From: Actinomycetota bacterium
Lineage (GTDB): Bacteria; Actinomycetota; Actinomycetes; Propionibacteriales; Propionibacteriaceae
NCBI GenBank assembly: GCA_020161755.1
Contig: JAIUOS010000015.1
Coordinates: 1 to 64,000, forward strand
DNA length: 64,000 nucleotides
Reading direction: 5' to 3'
A program made the translations under genes and the position numbers. Of this stretch, positions 35,601 through 44,175 are shown piece by piece. The notes under the pieces were generated by a model. That model did no database searches and was not told the DNA's origin. It saw only the letters and a program-made list of their open reading frames with translations. Position 1 is the first letter of the stretch. Each line of letters begins with the position of its first letter.

Positions 35601-38073
35601 GGCGCCAGAACAGGTCCGGGTCGTCGTTGTAGATCATTGCGCCGTACGCGTCGGCCGGGGCCGGCGGGATCGTCGCGGTGCGTCCCGACGCCGTGTACAG
35701 GTCGAGGACGTCGGTCTGGCTGAGCGCGGTCGGGTAGATCGCGACCTCGTCCACCAGCCCGGTGAAGTTGTTGCTGTTCGGCCGGTTCGCCCACCCGTCG
35801 AGGTTGTCGCCCTGGACCTTCCAGTAGCCGAGGTACGCCTCGCCGGCGGTCACGTCGGAACGCTTGGCGACGCGGACGCCGTCCACGTACAGCACCATGC
35901 CGGCCGAACTCATGCTGGCCGACAGCATGTGCCACTGGCCGTCGTTGTACGCGCGGCCGCTGGTCACGGTGCGGTTGCTGCCGTCCTGCGCCCGGACGCC
36001 GAAGCTGATACGTCCGGCGTTGTCCATGTAGAGGTGACGGTCACGGTGGCCCGAGTTCGGCTTCTGCAGGTCGCCGAAGCCGAGGATCCGGCCACCGTTG
36101 GTGGTGGTCGTCTTGATCCACACCTGTTCGGTGAACGTGTCCGCGCCGGTCTCGGTGCCGTTCTCGAAGATGCGGCCCCATGGCTGGTCCGGCACCTGGC
36201 TGCCGACGAGCATGGAGCCGTTGCCCGCGATCGCGCCGTCGTTGCTGGGCACGACGTCGGTGTCGCCGGTGCCGTCGTTGACGCCGGAGCCGGTCACGCC
36301 GTTGACCGCAGCCCGGTCACGGATGACGGTGCTGGAGGTCTCGTCCAGCGGCCAGTAGATGCGGGCGCCCTTCGCGCGGACCACGTTGGCGTAGCTGGTC
36401 AGCGCCGCCACCGAGGCCGGCATCGTGATCGACGTGGACGCGCCGTAGACGGTGTTGCCGTCGGCGTCGTTCGTCACGATCTGGTACCGGTAGGTCGCCC
36501 CGGGTGTCAGCCCGGTGTCCTCGTAGCCGAGGGACGGCAGGTTCCACCAGGTCGACGCCGCGTTCTTGGTGAACCGCGGGCTGCCGGTGGCGCCGTCGCG
36601 GACCACCTTGTAGGTGAGCGTCGCGTCGTCGCGGTCGTAGGCGGTCGGCCAGATGACCCGCACCGAGGTCGGCGACGTGGCGGCCAGCGTGGGTGCCGCC
36701 GAGCCGGTGGGGAACTTCGGCCCCTCGGCCTTGGGCGCCAGGGCCGCGCGGCCGAACCGCACGATGCCCTGCTGGGCAACGCCGTTCACCCGGGGGAACT
36801 CACCGCCGACGGCGATGTAGTCGCTGTTGCCGACGACGTTCCAGCCGGCCTGGTACTGCCCGGTGTAGCTGCCGATGGCGAAGTCGGGGAACCAGTTGAC
36901 CATGCTCGGGGCCGGCTCCTTGCCGTGCCAGTTCGGGTAGCCCCAGACGTCGTTGAGGATCTCGCCCTGGGCGTCGTCGGTCCAGGCGGTGGCGTGCAGG
37001 AACTTCCACTGCTCGTACTGCGGGTGGCCGCCGCCCATGTTGCCGCAGTAGTGGGAATGGCTGACCGTGTAGACCACGCCGTTGGAGACGAACTCGGAGT
37101 AGTTGTCACCGTGGCAGTCGGTCACCCACGACACCTCGCCGGTGTCGACCGAGGCCTTGAACGTGCCCTCCAGGTTGCCGCCGGGACCGAAGTGCCAGGT
37201 GGTGCCGTAGAGGTAGTCGCCCTGCACCCGCAGGCTGCCGACGGCGGCGTCCGCCCCGGCGTTGCGGACGATGGTGTTGGTCAGCCACGCGGAGTCGACC
37301 GCACCGGTCGCGGCGCTGACCTTCGTCATGCCGTACTGCGGCTGGCCGCCCACGTTCTGGAACATGCCGCCGGCGAACACGTTGGCGCCGTCCTGGCTGA
37401 TCGCCATGGCCCAGACCGTGGCGTCGGCGTTCGGGTTCCACGGCAGCAGCGCGCCGTCGGTGGCGCGGAAGGCGGCCAGGTTGTTGCGAAGCGTGCTGCC
37501 GGCCCCGAGGAAGCCACCGCCGACATAGACGGCGTCGTTGGTGGCGATGACCGCGCGGGCCTGCGAGTTCACCCCGACCGGGTTGAACGCGGTGATCAGC
37601 GCGCCGGTCGCGGTGCTGTAGGCCGCCACCCGGCGACGGGCGGTGCCGTTCGCGGTGGTGAAGTCACCGACCACGTAGATGCGCGACCCGTCCGGGCTCG
37701 CCGCGACCCCCAGCACCTGTCCGTTCAGGTTGGGCGCGAAGGAGGTCACCAGCGTGCCGTCGGTGATGTTGTAGGCGAGAAGGTTGTTGCGGGTGGTCAG
37801 GTTCGTCCCGGCCGCCGCCCCCGCGGGGCGTGCGTTGGTGAACTTGCCGCCCGCGTAGACGATGTTGCCGACGATCGCCTGCGACCAGACCACACCGTCG
37901 ATCTGGACGCTCGGCAGTCGGTCAGCGGTGATCGCGCCGGATGCCCTGGGGATCAGCGGCGCGAGCGCCGCCTCCGCCACCGGCGCGGAGTTCACCCAGA
38001 ACCCCGCGCTGACGACGCCGAACGAAACTGCCAGCGCCAGCCATGAGCGCAACGGTCGTCGAGACCTGTGCAT
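32650..38073 (-). CDS. Giant secreted surface protein 1 (beta-propeller, Fn3, 3 LamG, 4 PKD, shared beta module)
   Basis: 1807 residues. Signal peptide to about 36 (VAEAALA). Residues about 45-440 are propeller-like repeats of the pattern VYVGGxF...NG...R...ATGxLxxxFxP (delta-60/DUF5122-like). Fn3-like about 461-550, LamG domains near 558, 808 and 1116, PKD domains near 1028 and three in tandem from 1341. The shared module runs from about 1601 to the end. There is no LPxTG signal or terminal anchor, so it is probably retained by binding polysaccharide. A G6 tract lies 7 bases before the start, with two more upstream. Paralogous to the protein at 44176-49125. Confidence 0.9.
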   Translation of the reverse strand: MHRSRRPLRSWLALAVSFGVVSAGFWVNSAPVAEAALAPLIPRASGAITADRLPSVQIDGVVWSQAIVGNIVYAGGKFTNARPAGAAAGTNLTTRNNLLAYNITDGTLVTSFAPNLNGQVLGVAASPDGSRIYVVGDFTTANGTARRRVAAYSTATGALITAFNPVGVNSQARAVIATNDAVYVGGGFLGAGSTLRNNLAAFRATDGALLPWNPNADATVWAMAISQDGANVFAGGMFQNVGGQPQYGMTKVSAATGAVDSAWLTNTIVRNAGADAAVGSLRVQGDYLYGTTWHFGPGGNLEGTFKASVDTGEVSWVTDCHGDNYSEFVSNGVVYTVSHSHYCGNMGGGHPQYEQWKFLHATAWTDDAQGEILNDVWGYPNWHGKEPAPSMVNWFPDFAIGSYTGQYQAGWNVVGNSDYIAVGGEFPRVNGVAQQGIVRFGRAALAPKAEGPKFPTGSAAPTLAATSPTSVRVIWPTAYDRDDATLTYKVVRDGATGSPRFTKNAASTWWNLPSLGYEDTGLTPGATYRYQIVTNDADGNTVYGASTSITMPASVAALTSYANVVRAKGARIYWPLDETSSTVIRDRAAVNGVTGSGVNDGTGDTDVVPSNDGAIAGNGSMLVGSQVPDQPWGRIFENGTETGADTFTEQVWIKTTTTNGGRILGFGDLQKPNSGHRDRHLYMDNAGRISFGVRAQDGSNRTVTSGRAYNDGQWHMLSASMSSAGMVLYVDGVRVAKRSDVTAGEAYLGYWKVQGDNLDGWANRPNSNNFTGLVDEVAIYPTALSQTDVLDLYTASGRTATIPPAPADAYGAMIYNDDPDLFWRLADTTGTTAADSSRSLNDGTYVNGPTKGVTGVISGNTAATFDGNDDFVASNAQFSNPTVYSEEAWFKTTDTSGGKIIGFGSRNDGTSDSYDRHVYLQGDGRVVFGVWTGTTNTITSTNSYNDGAWHHVVATQSGNGMKLYLDGVLVGTNPQTAAQDYNGYWKVGGDNTWGSDPYLNGTIDEAAVYSYELTAAQVQNHYTAAGFAMNQAPSAAFTSTVLDRRATFDGSASTDPDGSVTGYSWDFGDGTTGSGVNPVHVYAGSGSYNVTLTATDNKGATGTVVHQVTITAGSGPLDNYGAAVYTDHPRIYWRFGEASGTVANDASGSHSTGTYRNGPTLGRNGALPIPNTAAGFDGSNDFVSSDDVFNNPTVFSTEAWFRTTTTVGGKIIGFGRNQTDNSSSYDRHVYMNNAGQLEFGVWTGQMNIITSPASYNDGSWHQVVAELSGNGMKLYVDGALVGTNPQTSAEDYPGYWKVGGDVTWNSSSWYFNGDIDEVAVYESELSAARVLAHYEAAQPAPNQNPVAAYTYTPTDLNVVFNGTGSNDPDGTITSFAWDFGDGSPSVTDTLQPTHLFPATGTYAVKLTVNDDRGGTNSITKQVSVLAPNVLPNASFTTTIDHLDLSVDAGGSTDPDGTIATYAWNFGDGATGTGLTAQHSYTTAGNYTVTLTVTDDRFGQATTTRQVVATDPPPNQAPTAAFTSTPNNLAVSFDGSGSSDADGTIAGYAWTFGDGDTATTQKPNHTYGAAGTYTVKLVVTDDDGATGEVTHTVTVTAAPTTIARDTFTRTQTGGWGTANTGGNWTVTGASNLAVNGSAGTMRMTAGGGPSAYLNSVSARDVDLTVQVGYDKAGTGGGIYTSLIGRRIGTSDYRVKLRVTATVTTLYLARTVSGTETVLTTQNISGMVYAPGDVLNVRFQLQGANSTTLRAKVWKEGTTEPASWQTTTTDSTAALQAAGAVGLYSYLSSSATNAPVTATIDNFVVTPLP

Positions 38074-38328
38074 CGCCTAACCCCCCGGTGAGGACCGGCC
38101 TCTGAGATGCCGGTCGATTGGCGTCGGAAGGGCTGGACGGCTGCGCGACAGGCGGGCGGCGGCGCACAGAGATGCGTCGGCTCGCGGCCTGAACTGGATA
38201 CCCCCCAATTACGGCTGTCATAGTCCCCCCGAACTACAGCAAGCTCAACTTACCGCGCACCGGTGTACGGGCTCAATGGCCCGTAGGCGTCAGAATTGAG
38301 CATCCCGTGGGGGTTGACCCCGGCCTCC
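38074..38328. promoter_or_regulatory. Upstream region of giant protein 1 with three G6 tracts
   Basis: On the minus strand GGGGGG occurs at 38086-38081, 38206-38201 and 38230-38225. The proximal tract sits at Shine-Dalgarno distance. TTGAGC near 38247 could be a -35 box, but no convincing -10 was found. Confidence 0.35.
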
Positions 38329-39063
38329 TCAGCGGAGCGCGCTCACCTCGCGGTACCACTTGACCAGGACCAGCAGGGTGTAACCCGCCATGGCCAGAGC
38401 GAGCAGCAGGTACAGCCAGCGGAAGACCGGGACGAAGCCCCACGCCGCGAAAGCCAGGCAGAGCACGCCGTAGTCGGTGGGCAGCTTGAGCAACGACACG
38501 GTCGAGGACGCGGCCGCCGACGGCTTCGGCGTGGCCTTCGTGCTCCAGTACAGCCGCGTCAACAACTCGGTGAGCAGCATCCCGAAGAAGTGCACGACGT
38601 AGAAGACGAGGAAGCCCAGCGCGACACCCAGCCACACCGGTTCGGCCCCCTGCCGGTAGAACCCGATCAGGACGGCGACGTGCAGGGTGGCGATCTTGCC
38701 GGCGTCGACCACGTGGTCCAGCCACTCCCCCGCCAGGCTCCCGCCACCGCGGAGCCGGGCGAGCTGGCCGTCCGCGCTGTCCAGCGCGTACCCGAGGACG
38801 AGCAGGACGCAGATCACCAGGCCGGACCACCACGTCACCGGCGCGAGCGCGATGGCGACGATCCCGGAGTACGTGAACAGCGCGCTCACGACCGTGACCT
38901 GGTTCGGCGTCAGGTGGGCCTGGTAGGCCGCGGCGGCGAGCAGCCGACCCAGGGGCCGGTTCACCAGGAGCGAGTAGAGGGGCGCGCCCTTCGACGACTT
39001 CTGGGCGCCGCGCAGGCGCTCCACGGCCTCGCGATAGGAGCCCGAGTGCCCGGTGTCCGTCAT
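38329..39063 (-). CDS. CDP-alcohol phosphotransferase family membrane protein
   Basis: 244 residues, about six hydrophobic helices. It carries the family signature D-x2-D-G-x2-A-R-x8-G-x3-D-x3-D (DSADGQLARL...GEWLDHVVD, near residues 95-120). Such enzymes transfer a phospho-alcohol from a CDP-linked donor. Being inside an EPS locus that also encodes a TagD-like cytidylyltransferase (55629), it may use a CDP-polyol rather than CDP-diacylglycerol. This is inference. Divergent from the Wzz-like gene. Confidence 0.87.
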   Translation of the reverse strand: MTDTGHSGSYREAVERLRGAQKSSKGAPLYSLLVNRPLGRLLAAAAYQAHLTPNQVTVVSALFTYSGIVAIALAPVTWWSGLVICVLLVLGYALDSADGQLARLRGGGSLAGEWLDHVVDAGKIATLHVAVLIGFYRQGAEPVWLGVALGFLVFYVVHFFGMLLTELLTRLYWSTKATPKPSAAASSTVSLLKLPTDYGVLCLAFAAWGFVPVFRWLYLLLALAMAGYTLLVLVKWYREVSALR

Positions 39064-39238
39064 CTTCTCCCCCCACGGGCAGCCTAGCCGAATCGAGGTC
39101 GCCGGGCCCGACCGGACGCCACCGGCCCGCCCGGAGCGTACGCCTCGCTAGCATTGGGACAACGAAGTTCGACAGCGTCGGTACCGGGGATTCACGTTCG
39201 CGTGCGGGCCGCGCTGTACTGGTGGGGGGACGAGAACG

Positions 39239-40162
39239 GTGAGTGAGACGGAGCAGCGGGGCACCGCCGCCGCGGTGGGGGCCGACATCCTCCCACTGGG
39301 GCTGGCGGGCAGGATCCTGCTCAGGAACTGGGTGTTGCTGATCGCCGGGCTGGCGTTGGGCGTCGCGGGCGGCTGGGCACTCGCCCGCGCCGTGCCGCCG
39401 ACCTACTCGGCCACCGCCACCCAGTTCGTCAAGGGCATCCCCGGCACCGGCGTCGCCGCCAACTACGAGGCCGCCCAGTTCGCGGTCAGCCGGGCGCGTT
39501 CCTACCCGTCGTTCATCTACAGCCAGGAAGTGCTCGAAGGGGTCGCCCGCGACATGGGCGTGAGCGACATGAGCTCCCTGCGGGAGAGCCTGACCGCGAC
39601 GAACCCGTCGGACACGCCGCTGGTCCAGATCACCGCGACCGGGGCGACCGCCACGGAGGCGCGCGACAAGGCCAACTCGGCGGCGCGCCACATGGCCACG
39701 TTCATCACCGACATCGAGACCGTCGACGGCAAGACCCCGATCACCGTCGAGACCGCGGTGCAGGCCCTGCTCCCCACCGAGCCGTCCGACCCCCGCCTGT
39801 CGGTGTACGTGGCGATCGGCGGCACGATCGGTCTCGCTCTCGCCGTCATCCTGGCCCTGGTGCGGTTCTTCGCCGGGCAGCGCGTGACCGGGAACTGGCG
39901 GCCGTCGCGCCAGTTCCGCCGCTTCCGCAAGACGCGTCCGGTGCGCGCGCCCGCCCACGCCGTCCCGTCCGCCCCGTTGTCACCGGATGAAGCGGCCGAG
40001 GCGGTGGCCGACGCGGAGCGGTCCGCCCACGTGCTCGAGGCGGCCTCCGACGACCGGGGCACGAAGCCGCAGGCGAGCCGTCCGCCGGCCAAGGCCGGCC
40101 ACAAACGTGGCGCGCGACGGCGCAAGCAGATGGCCTCGCGCCGTGTCCACAGTCGCGTCTGA
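39239..40162 (+). CDS. Wzz-like polysaccharide chain-length/co-polymerase protein
   Basis: 307 residues from GTG 39239, with a G6 tract (39224-39229) nine bases upstream. Two transmembrane helices (about 25-48 and 190-212) bracket an extracytoplasmic domain (ATQFVKGIPGTG, SRARSYPSFIYSQEVL), as in Wzz/capsular-synthesis proteins. No tyrosine-kinase domain is attached. The C-terminal tail is very basic and proline/alanine rich. It overlaps the following polymerase gene by 20 bases. Confidence 0.8.
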   Translation: MSETEQRGTAAAVGADILPLGLAGRILLRNWVLLIAGLALGVAGGWALARAVPPTYSATATQFVKGIPGTGVAANYEAAQFAVSRARSYPSFIYSQEVLEGVARDMGVSDMSSLRESLTATNPSDTPLVQITATGATATEARDKANSAARHMATFITDIETVDGKTPITVETAVQALLPTEPSDPRLSVYVAIGGTIGLALAVILALVRFFAGQRVTGNWRPSRQFRRFRKTRPVRAPAHAVPSAPLSPDEAAEAVADAERSAHVLEAASDDRGTKPQASRPPAKAGHKRGARRRKQMASRRVHSRV

Positions 40163-41462
40163 AGCCACCCCCCGCGCCCCCTCCGGGCGCGTCGCACCGC
40201 GCCACCGGGTCTCCTTCGCCTGCTATCTGGTGCTGCTGGTCGTCATCGCCTCGGTGATCCCGTGGCAGTCCGACAGCTACTTCTCCGGCGCGTTCGACAT
40301 CGTCGCCGTCCTCAAAGCCATCCTCGCCCTCGTGGGCCTGCTGGGCGCGCTCCTGCTGTCCGGGTCGAGCCGGGACCTCCACCCGGTCCCGTTCGGGCCG
40401 GTGATGTTCGTGGGCGCGTACCTGCTGTGCACGGTGCTCGGTGCGCTCGCGGCCGGCGACCTGCTCGCGTCCGTGGTCGTCGCCGTCCGCGTCGGCATCC
40501 AGGTGATGACGATCGTGGTGCTCGCCCACCGGTACCCGGCCGCCTCCCTCCTGCCCAGCCTGGTGGCCGCGATCGGCACCATCGGGGCTCTCGCGGCCGT
40601 CACCGGCCTCAGCGACCTCGCCGGCGGGGGACGCCTGTCCGGCGGCTTCCCGCCGATGCACCCCAACGAGCTCGCCTTCGAGGCCGCGGTGGTCCTCGCC
40701 TGGGTCGCCGCCAAGGTCACCCAGGGGCTCGACACCATCGGCCACCTGGCGGTCGGCGCCGCCGCCCTGGGCGTCCTGCTCGCGACCGGTTCGCGGACCT
40801 CCCTGCTGGTGATGGTTCCCACGGTCGCGATCCTGATGGTCACCGCTGTCGCGATCCGGATCCGCACCGCGGTGCTCGTGGGTGCCCTGATCCCGATCCT
40901 GGTGTGGGCGGCGCTCGGGAGCGACGCGGTCGCGCAACTCATCAGCCGGGGCGAGGACGTGGACCAGCTCACCACCCTGAGCAACCGCACCATCGCCTGG
41001 CAGGCCGCCCTCGCCCCGAAGGACACGATCTGGCAGACGCTGTTCGGCAGCGGCCTGGACACCAAGCAGATTCCGGTCGCCGGGCAGTGGTGGGCCTTCC
41101 AGATCCTCGACAGCAGCTGGGTGTCGGCCCTGGTCCAGGGTGGTCTGGTCGGCCTGGGCATCTGCCTGCTCTGGATGCTGCACGCCGGCGTGCGGGTGAT
41201 CCAGACGTCCTCGCGGGACCTCCTCGGCTGGCAGCTGGCGATGATCGTGCTGCTCACGTCGCGGGGGCTGCTGGAGAGCGGCCTGTTCGACGCAACCACG
41301 GCGTTCCTGGTCCTGATCTGCGTCACCCTCGGCAACGGGACCACCGTCCGTCGCTGGCGTCCTGCGTGGCTCAACCGCCCGGCCCCGGTCGCCCGGCGCA
41401 CACTGGGCCGGCCCGGGGGGTCCGCCCGGGGAGAGCCGCAGCCGGCCCTTACCACTGGATGA
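40143..41462 (+). CDS. O-antigen ligase/polymerase-like membrane protein
   Basis: 439 residues from GTG 40143, chosen because the frame further upstream is the Wzz-like gene read in another frame. About ten to twelve helices. A large loop contains SNRTIAWQAAL and GSGLDTK, and PPMHPNELAFEA and GSRTSLLVM match the Wzy_C/WaaL family. It would polymerise repeat units or ligate the chain. The 20-base overlap with the Wzz-like gene supports joint expression. Confidence 0.82.
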   Translation: MSTVASEATPRAPSGRVAPRHRVSFACYLVLLVVIASVIPWQSDSYFSGAFDIVAVLKAILALVGLLGALLLSGSSRDLHPVPFGPVMFVGAYLLCTVLGALAAGDLLASVVVAVRVGIQVMTIVVLAHRYPAASLLPSLVAAIGTIGALAAVTGLSDLAGGGRLSGGFPPMHPNELAFEAAVVLAWVAAKVTQGLDTIGHLAVGAAALGVLLATGSRTSLLVMVPTVAILMVTAVAIRIRTAVLVGALIPILVWAALGSDAVAQLISRGEDVDQLTTLSNRTIAWQAALAPKDTIWQTLFGSGLDTKQIPVAGQWWAFQILDSSWVSALVQGGLVGLGICLLWMLHAGVRVIQTSSRDLLGWQLAMIVLLTSRGLLESGLFDATTAFLVLICVTLGNGTTVRRWRPAWLNRPAPVARRTLGRPGGSARGEPQPALTTG

Positions 41463-41482
41463 GGGTCCACCGCTCGGAATTC

Positions 41483-41523
41483 TTCAGAAAGCTGAGAGAA
41501 ATCTGAGCGATCTTATGTATAAT
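41483..41523 (+). promoter_or_regulatory. Promoter and direct repeats of the beta-helix protein gene
   Basis: A perfect TATAAT (41518-41523) ends 6 bases before ATG 41530. Upstream, CTGAG occurs at 41492-41496 and 41503-41507, exactly 11 bases apart, with TTCAG at 41483-41487. This may be an activator site. No good -35 hexamer is visible, which fits activator dependence. Confidence 0.6.
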
Positions 41524-41529
41524 CTCATC

Positions 41530-44079
41530 ATGCCCCCCGAGCTAAAGATCTTCTCTGCCCTCATTGGCCTTGTGGCCACTGGGGCCATCGCCCTGCAGAG
41601 CGCTCCCCCCGCGCATGCAGCAGCGGTCCGCGCCGCCGATTCGGCCGGTTCCGTACAGGTCGGCTCAGCCGTCTACTCAGCCCCCGCCAACGCCATCTAC
41701 GTCGCCAAGAACGGCTCCGACTCCAACGCCGGCACCCTCAGCGCCCCCCTCGCCACGCTCACCCAGGCCCTCGCGGTCGCCGGTGACGGCGCGACGATCG
41801 TCCTGCGGGCCGGTTCGTACAACGAGTCGGTCGCGGTCTACAAGAGCGTCACCATCCAGAACTACCCGAACGAGGCCGTCTGGTTGGACGGCACCACCTC
41901 GGTCAGCGGCTGGGTGAAGGACGGGTCGACCTGGCGCCACGACGGCTGGACCACCCGGTTCGACCACAGCCCCACCTACACCAAGGGCGCCGCGGACTCG
42001 ACCACGGCAGGCTGGCAGTTCGTGAACACCACCACCGCGCCGATGGCCGCCCACCCCGACGCCGTCTGGATCGACGGCCAGGCCATGTGGCAGGTGAAGT
42101 CGAAGTCGCTGGTGACCGCGGGGACCTTCTTCCTCGACGAGAGCACGTCCAAGCTGTACGTCGGCACCGACCCGACCTCGAAGTCCGTGGCCGCCAGCAA
42201 CCTCCAGCAGGCGATCAACGTGCGGGCCAGCGGCGTCACCGTCCGTGGCATCGGCGTCCGCCGGTACGCGACCTCGGTCTGGCAGATGGGCACCATCACG
42301 GCCGAGAAGCCCGGCGCCACCTTCGAGAACGTGGACATCCAGGACTCCGCGACCACCGGCATCAGCCTGGACGCGGCGAACGCCACCCTGCGCAGGGTCA
42401 CCGTCACCAACAGCGGCATGCTCGGCGTGCACGCCAACTACGCCGACAACCTCGTCCTCGACAAGGTGTCCGCGCGCTACAACAACAACCAGAAGTTCAA
42501 CGCCGCTCCCAACGCGGGCGGTGTGAAGATCGGCCACCTGCGCGGCGTCAAGGTCATCGACACCGACGTCAGCGACAACTACGCGTACGGCTTCTGGGAG
42601 GACTGCTCGGTGTACAACACCGTGATCACCTCCTCGAACTTCACCAACAACGCGAACGCCGGCGTCTTCCTGGAGATCTCCGCGAAGGCGATCGTCGCCG
42701 ACTCCCTGGTGGCCGACAACGGCGCCGAGGGCATCCTGGTGAACAACACCAGCGACGTGAAGCTGTGGAACAACACCATCGTCGGCAACGCCCGCCCGCT
42801 CAACCTGGTGCAGGACTCGCGCCGCAACACGAACAAGAACGACCAGGCCGTCGACACCCGCCAGTCATTCCCCGACCCGACCATGCCCTGGACGCTCGGC
42901 CCGGTCGTGGTGTCGAACAACGTGATCGGCCCGATCGCCTCCGGCAACTGTGAGCTGTGCGTCGAGGACTTCAGCTCGTCGAAGTACTCGGCCGCCAAGA
43001 TGGGCATCACCGCGAACGGCAACGTGTACAACCGGACGTCCGCCTCCAGCCCGACGTGGCTGGTCGTGTGGGCCCGTACCGACACCAGCCCGGCCGTCTA
43101 CAACACGCTGTCCGCCTTCCAGAGCGCCACCGGCCACGAGGCACGGGGTCGGGAGTTCACCGGCAGCAAGGTCGTCGACTCGGCGGGCGTGCTCAGTTCG
43201 TCGGTGACGGACGTGACCTCGCAGGTCGCGCTCGGACTGCCGTCCGACATCGCGTCGGCGCTCGGCCGCTCGGCCGGCGACAAGCACCTCGGCATCTGGA
43301 CCGACACGGTCTCCGTCGCCGTGACGCCCACGACCACCCCGACGGCGACAGCCACTGCCACCGCCACGGCCACGGCCACGGCGACCGCGACCGCGACCGC
43401 CACGGCGACTCCGACCGCGACGGCCACCACGACCGCTGGGGCCGGCAAGGTCGCTTCCGACGAGTTCGGGCGTTCGGTCAAGTCCGGCTGGGGCTCGGCG
43501 GACGTCGGTGGCACCTGGGTGGCCTCCACCCCGAGCAAGTTCACCGTCGGCAGCGGGCTGGGCACCATCAAGCTGGCCAAGGGCCAGTCGAGCATCGCCC
43601 GGCTCAACGCGGCGAGTTCCACGTCCACCCAGCTGACCGCCTCGGTGACCATGAACCAGAAGGTCACCGGAACGGGTCAGTACGTGAGCTTCGTCGGTCG
43701 CACGGTCGACGGTGTCGGTGACTACCGCGCCCGCCTCAAGATCAGCAAGGGTGGTGCCGTCACCGCGCAGCTGCTGTCCCGGGCGAACGGCAGGACCACC
43801 GTGCTGACGAGCACCCCGGTCTCCGGCCTCACGTGGACGACCGGCAGCACCCTCCACGTGACGCTGCAGGTCACCGGCACGGGCACGACCAACCTGCGCG
43901 CCAAGGTCTGGCGCTCGGACGCCGCGGAGCCCAGCACCTGGCAGGTGACCGCCAGCGACAGCTCGGCCGGGCTCCAGAAGGCCGGCGGTGTCGGTCTGGC
44001 CGCCGCCACCAACGCCAAGACGTCGAACGGTGCCGTCCTGTACCGCTTCGACCAGCTGGCGGTGACGACGGTCGCCTGA
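41530..44079 (+). CDS. Secreted right-handed beta-helix protein with shared C-terminal module
   Basis: 849 residues from ATG 41530. ATG 41515 is in frame but lies upstream of the predicted transcription start. Signal peptide to about residue 31 (PPAHAAA). AIYVAKNGSDSNAGT near residue 55 is the DUF1565-like start of a parallel beta-helix that runs to about 480 (VDIQDSATTGISL, SNFTNNANAGVFLE). A Thr-Ala linker (43321-43440) precedes the shared module (about 640-849, RAKVWRSDAAEPSTWQ). It is probably a polysaccharide lyase, epimerase or binding protein. No catalytic residue can be assigned. Confidence 0.87.
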   Translation: MPPELKIFSALIGLVATGAIALQSAPPAHAAAVRAADSAGSVQVGSAVYSAPANAIYVAKNGSDSNAGTLSAPLATLTQALAVAGDGATIVLRAGSYNESVAVYKSVTIQNYPNEAVWLDGTTSVSGWVKDGSTWRHDGWTTRFDHSPTYTKGAADSTTAGWQFVNTTTAPMAAHPDAVWIDGQAMWQVKSKSLVTAGTFFLDESTSKLYVGTDPTSKSVAASNLQQAINVRASGVTVRGIGVRRYATSVWQMGTITAEKPGATFENVDIQDSATTGISLDAANATLRRVTVTNSGMLGVHANYADNLVLDKVSARYNNNQKFNAAPNAGGVKIGHLRGVKVIDTDVSDNYAYGFWEDCSVYNTVITSSNFTNNANAGVFLEISAKAIVADSLVADNGAEGILVNNTSDVKLWNNTIVGNARPLNLVQDSRRNTNKNDQAVDTRQSFPDPTMPWTLGPVVVSNNVIGPIASGNCELCVEDFSSSKYSAAKMGITANGNVYNRTSASSPTWLVVWARTDTSPAVYNTLSAFQSATGHEARGREFTGSKVVDSAGVLSSSVTDVTSQVALGLPSDIASALGRSAGDKHLGIWTDTVSVAVTPTTTPTATATATATATATATATATATATPTATATTTAGAGKVASDEFGRSVKSGWGSADVGGTWVASTPSKFTVGSGLGTIKLAKGQSSIARLNAASSTSTQLTASVTMNQKVTGTGQYVSFVGRTVDGVGDYRARLKISKGGAVTAQLLSRANGRTTVLTSTPVSGLTWTTGSTLHVTLQVTGTGTTNLRAKVWRSDAAEPSTWQVTASDSSAGLQKAGGVGLAAATNAKTSNGAVLYRFDQLAVTTVA
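43321..43440. repeat. Thr-Ala coding repeat (linker)
   Basis: About forty codons encode mostly alternating Thr and Ala (TATATATATA), with near-repetitive DNA built from ACGGCC/ACCGCG units. It separates the beta-helix from the C-terminal module and may vary in length. Confidence 0.85.
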
Positions 44080-44127
44080 GCGACCCCGAGCGTCCGACCG
44101 GGTGACCGGCGGACGCGCCCGAGAGCA

Positions 44128-44167
44128 GACGAGTGCCCGGTCCCCTCGCGGGGGCCGGGCACTCGTC
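44128..44167. terminator. Bidirectional terminator hairpin
   Basis: A 13-bp outer stem (GACGAGTGCCCGG and complement) is extended by CCCC/GGGG around a TCGC loop. It lies between the convergent beta-helix gene and giant protein 2. Confidence 0.82.
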
Positions 44168-44175
44168 GGTTCGGC

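Noticed and set aside
33304-38046. A 1580-residue plus-strand open frame opposite giant protein 1
   Set aside because: It is the antisense shadow of a highly repetitive GC-rich gene. The translation is Arg/Val/Gly/Asp-rich with no domain, and there is no ribosome binding site.
41515-41529. ATG 41515 as the start of the beta-helix protein
   Set aside because: It overlaps and precedes the TATAAT box. ATG 41530 is 6 bases after it and gives a normal signal peptide.
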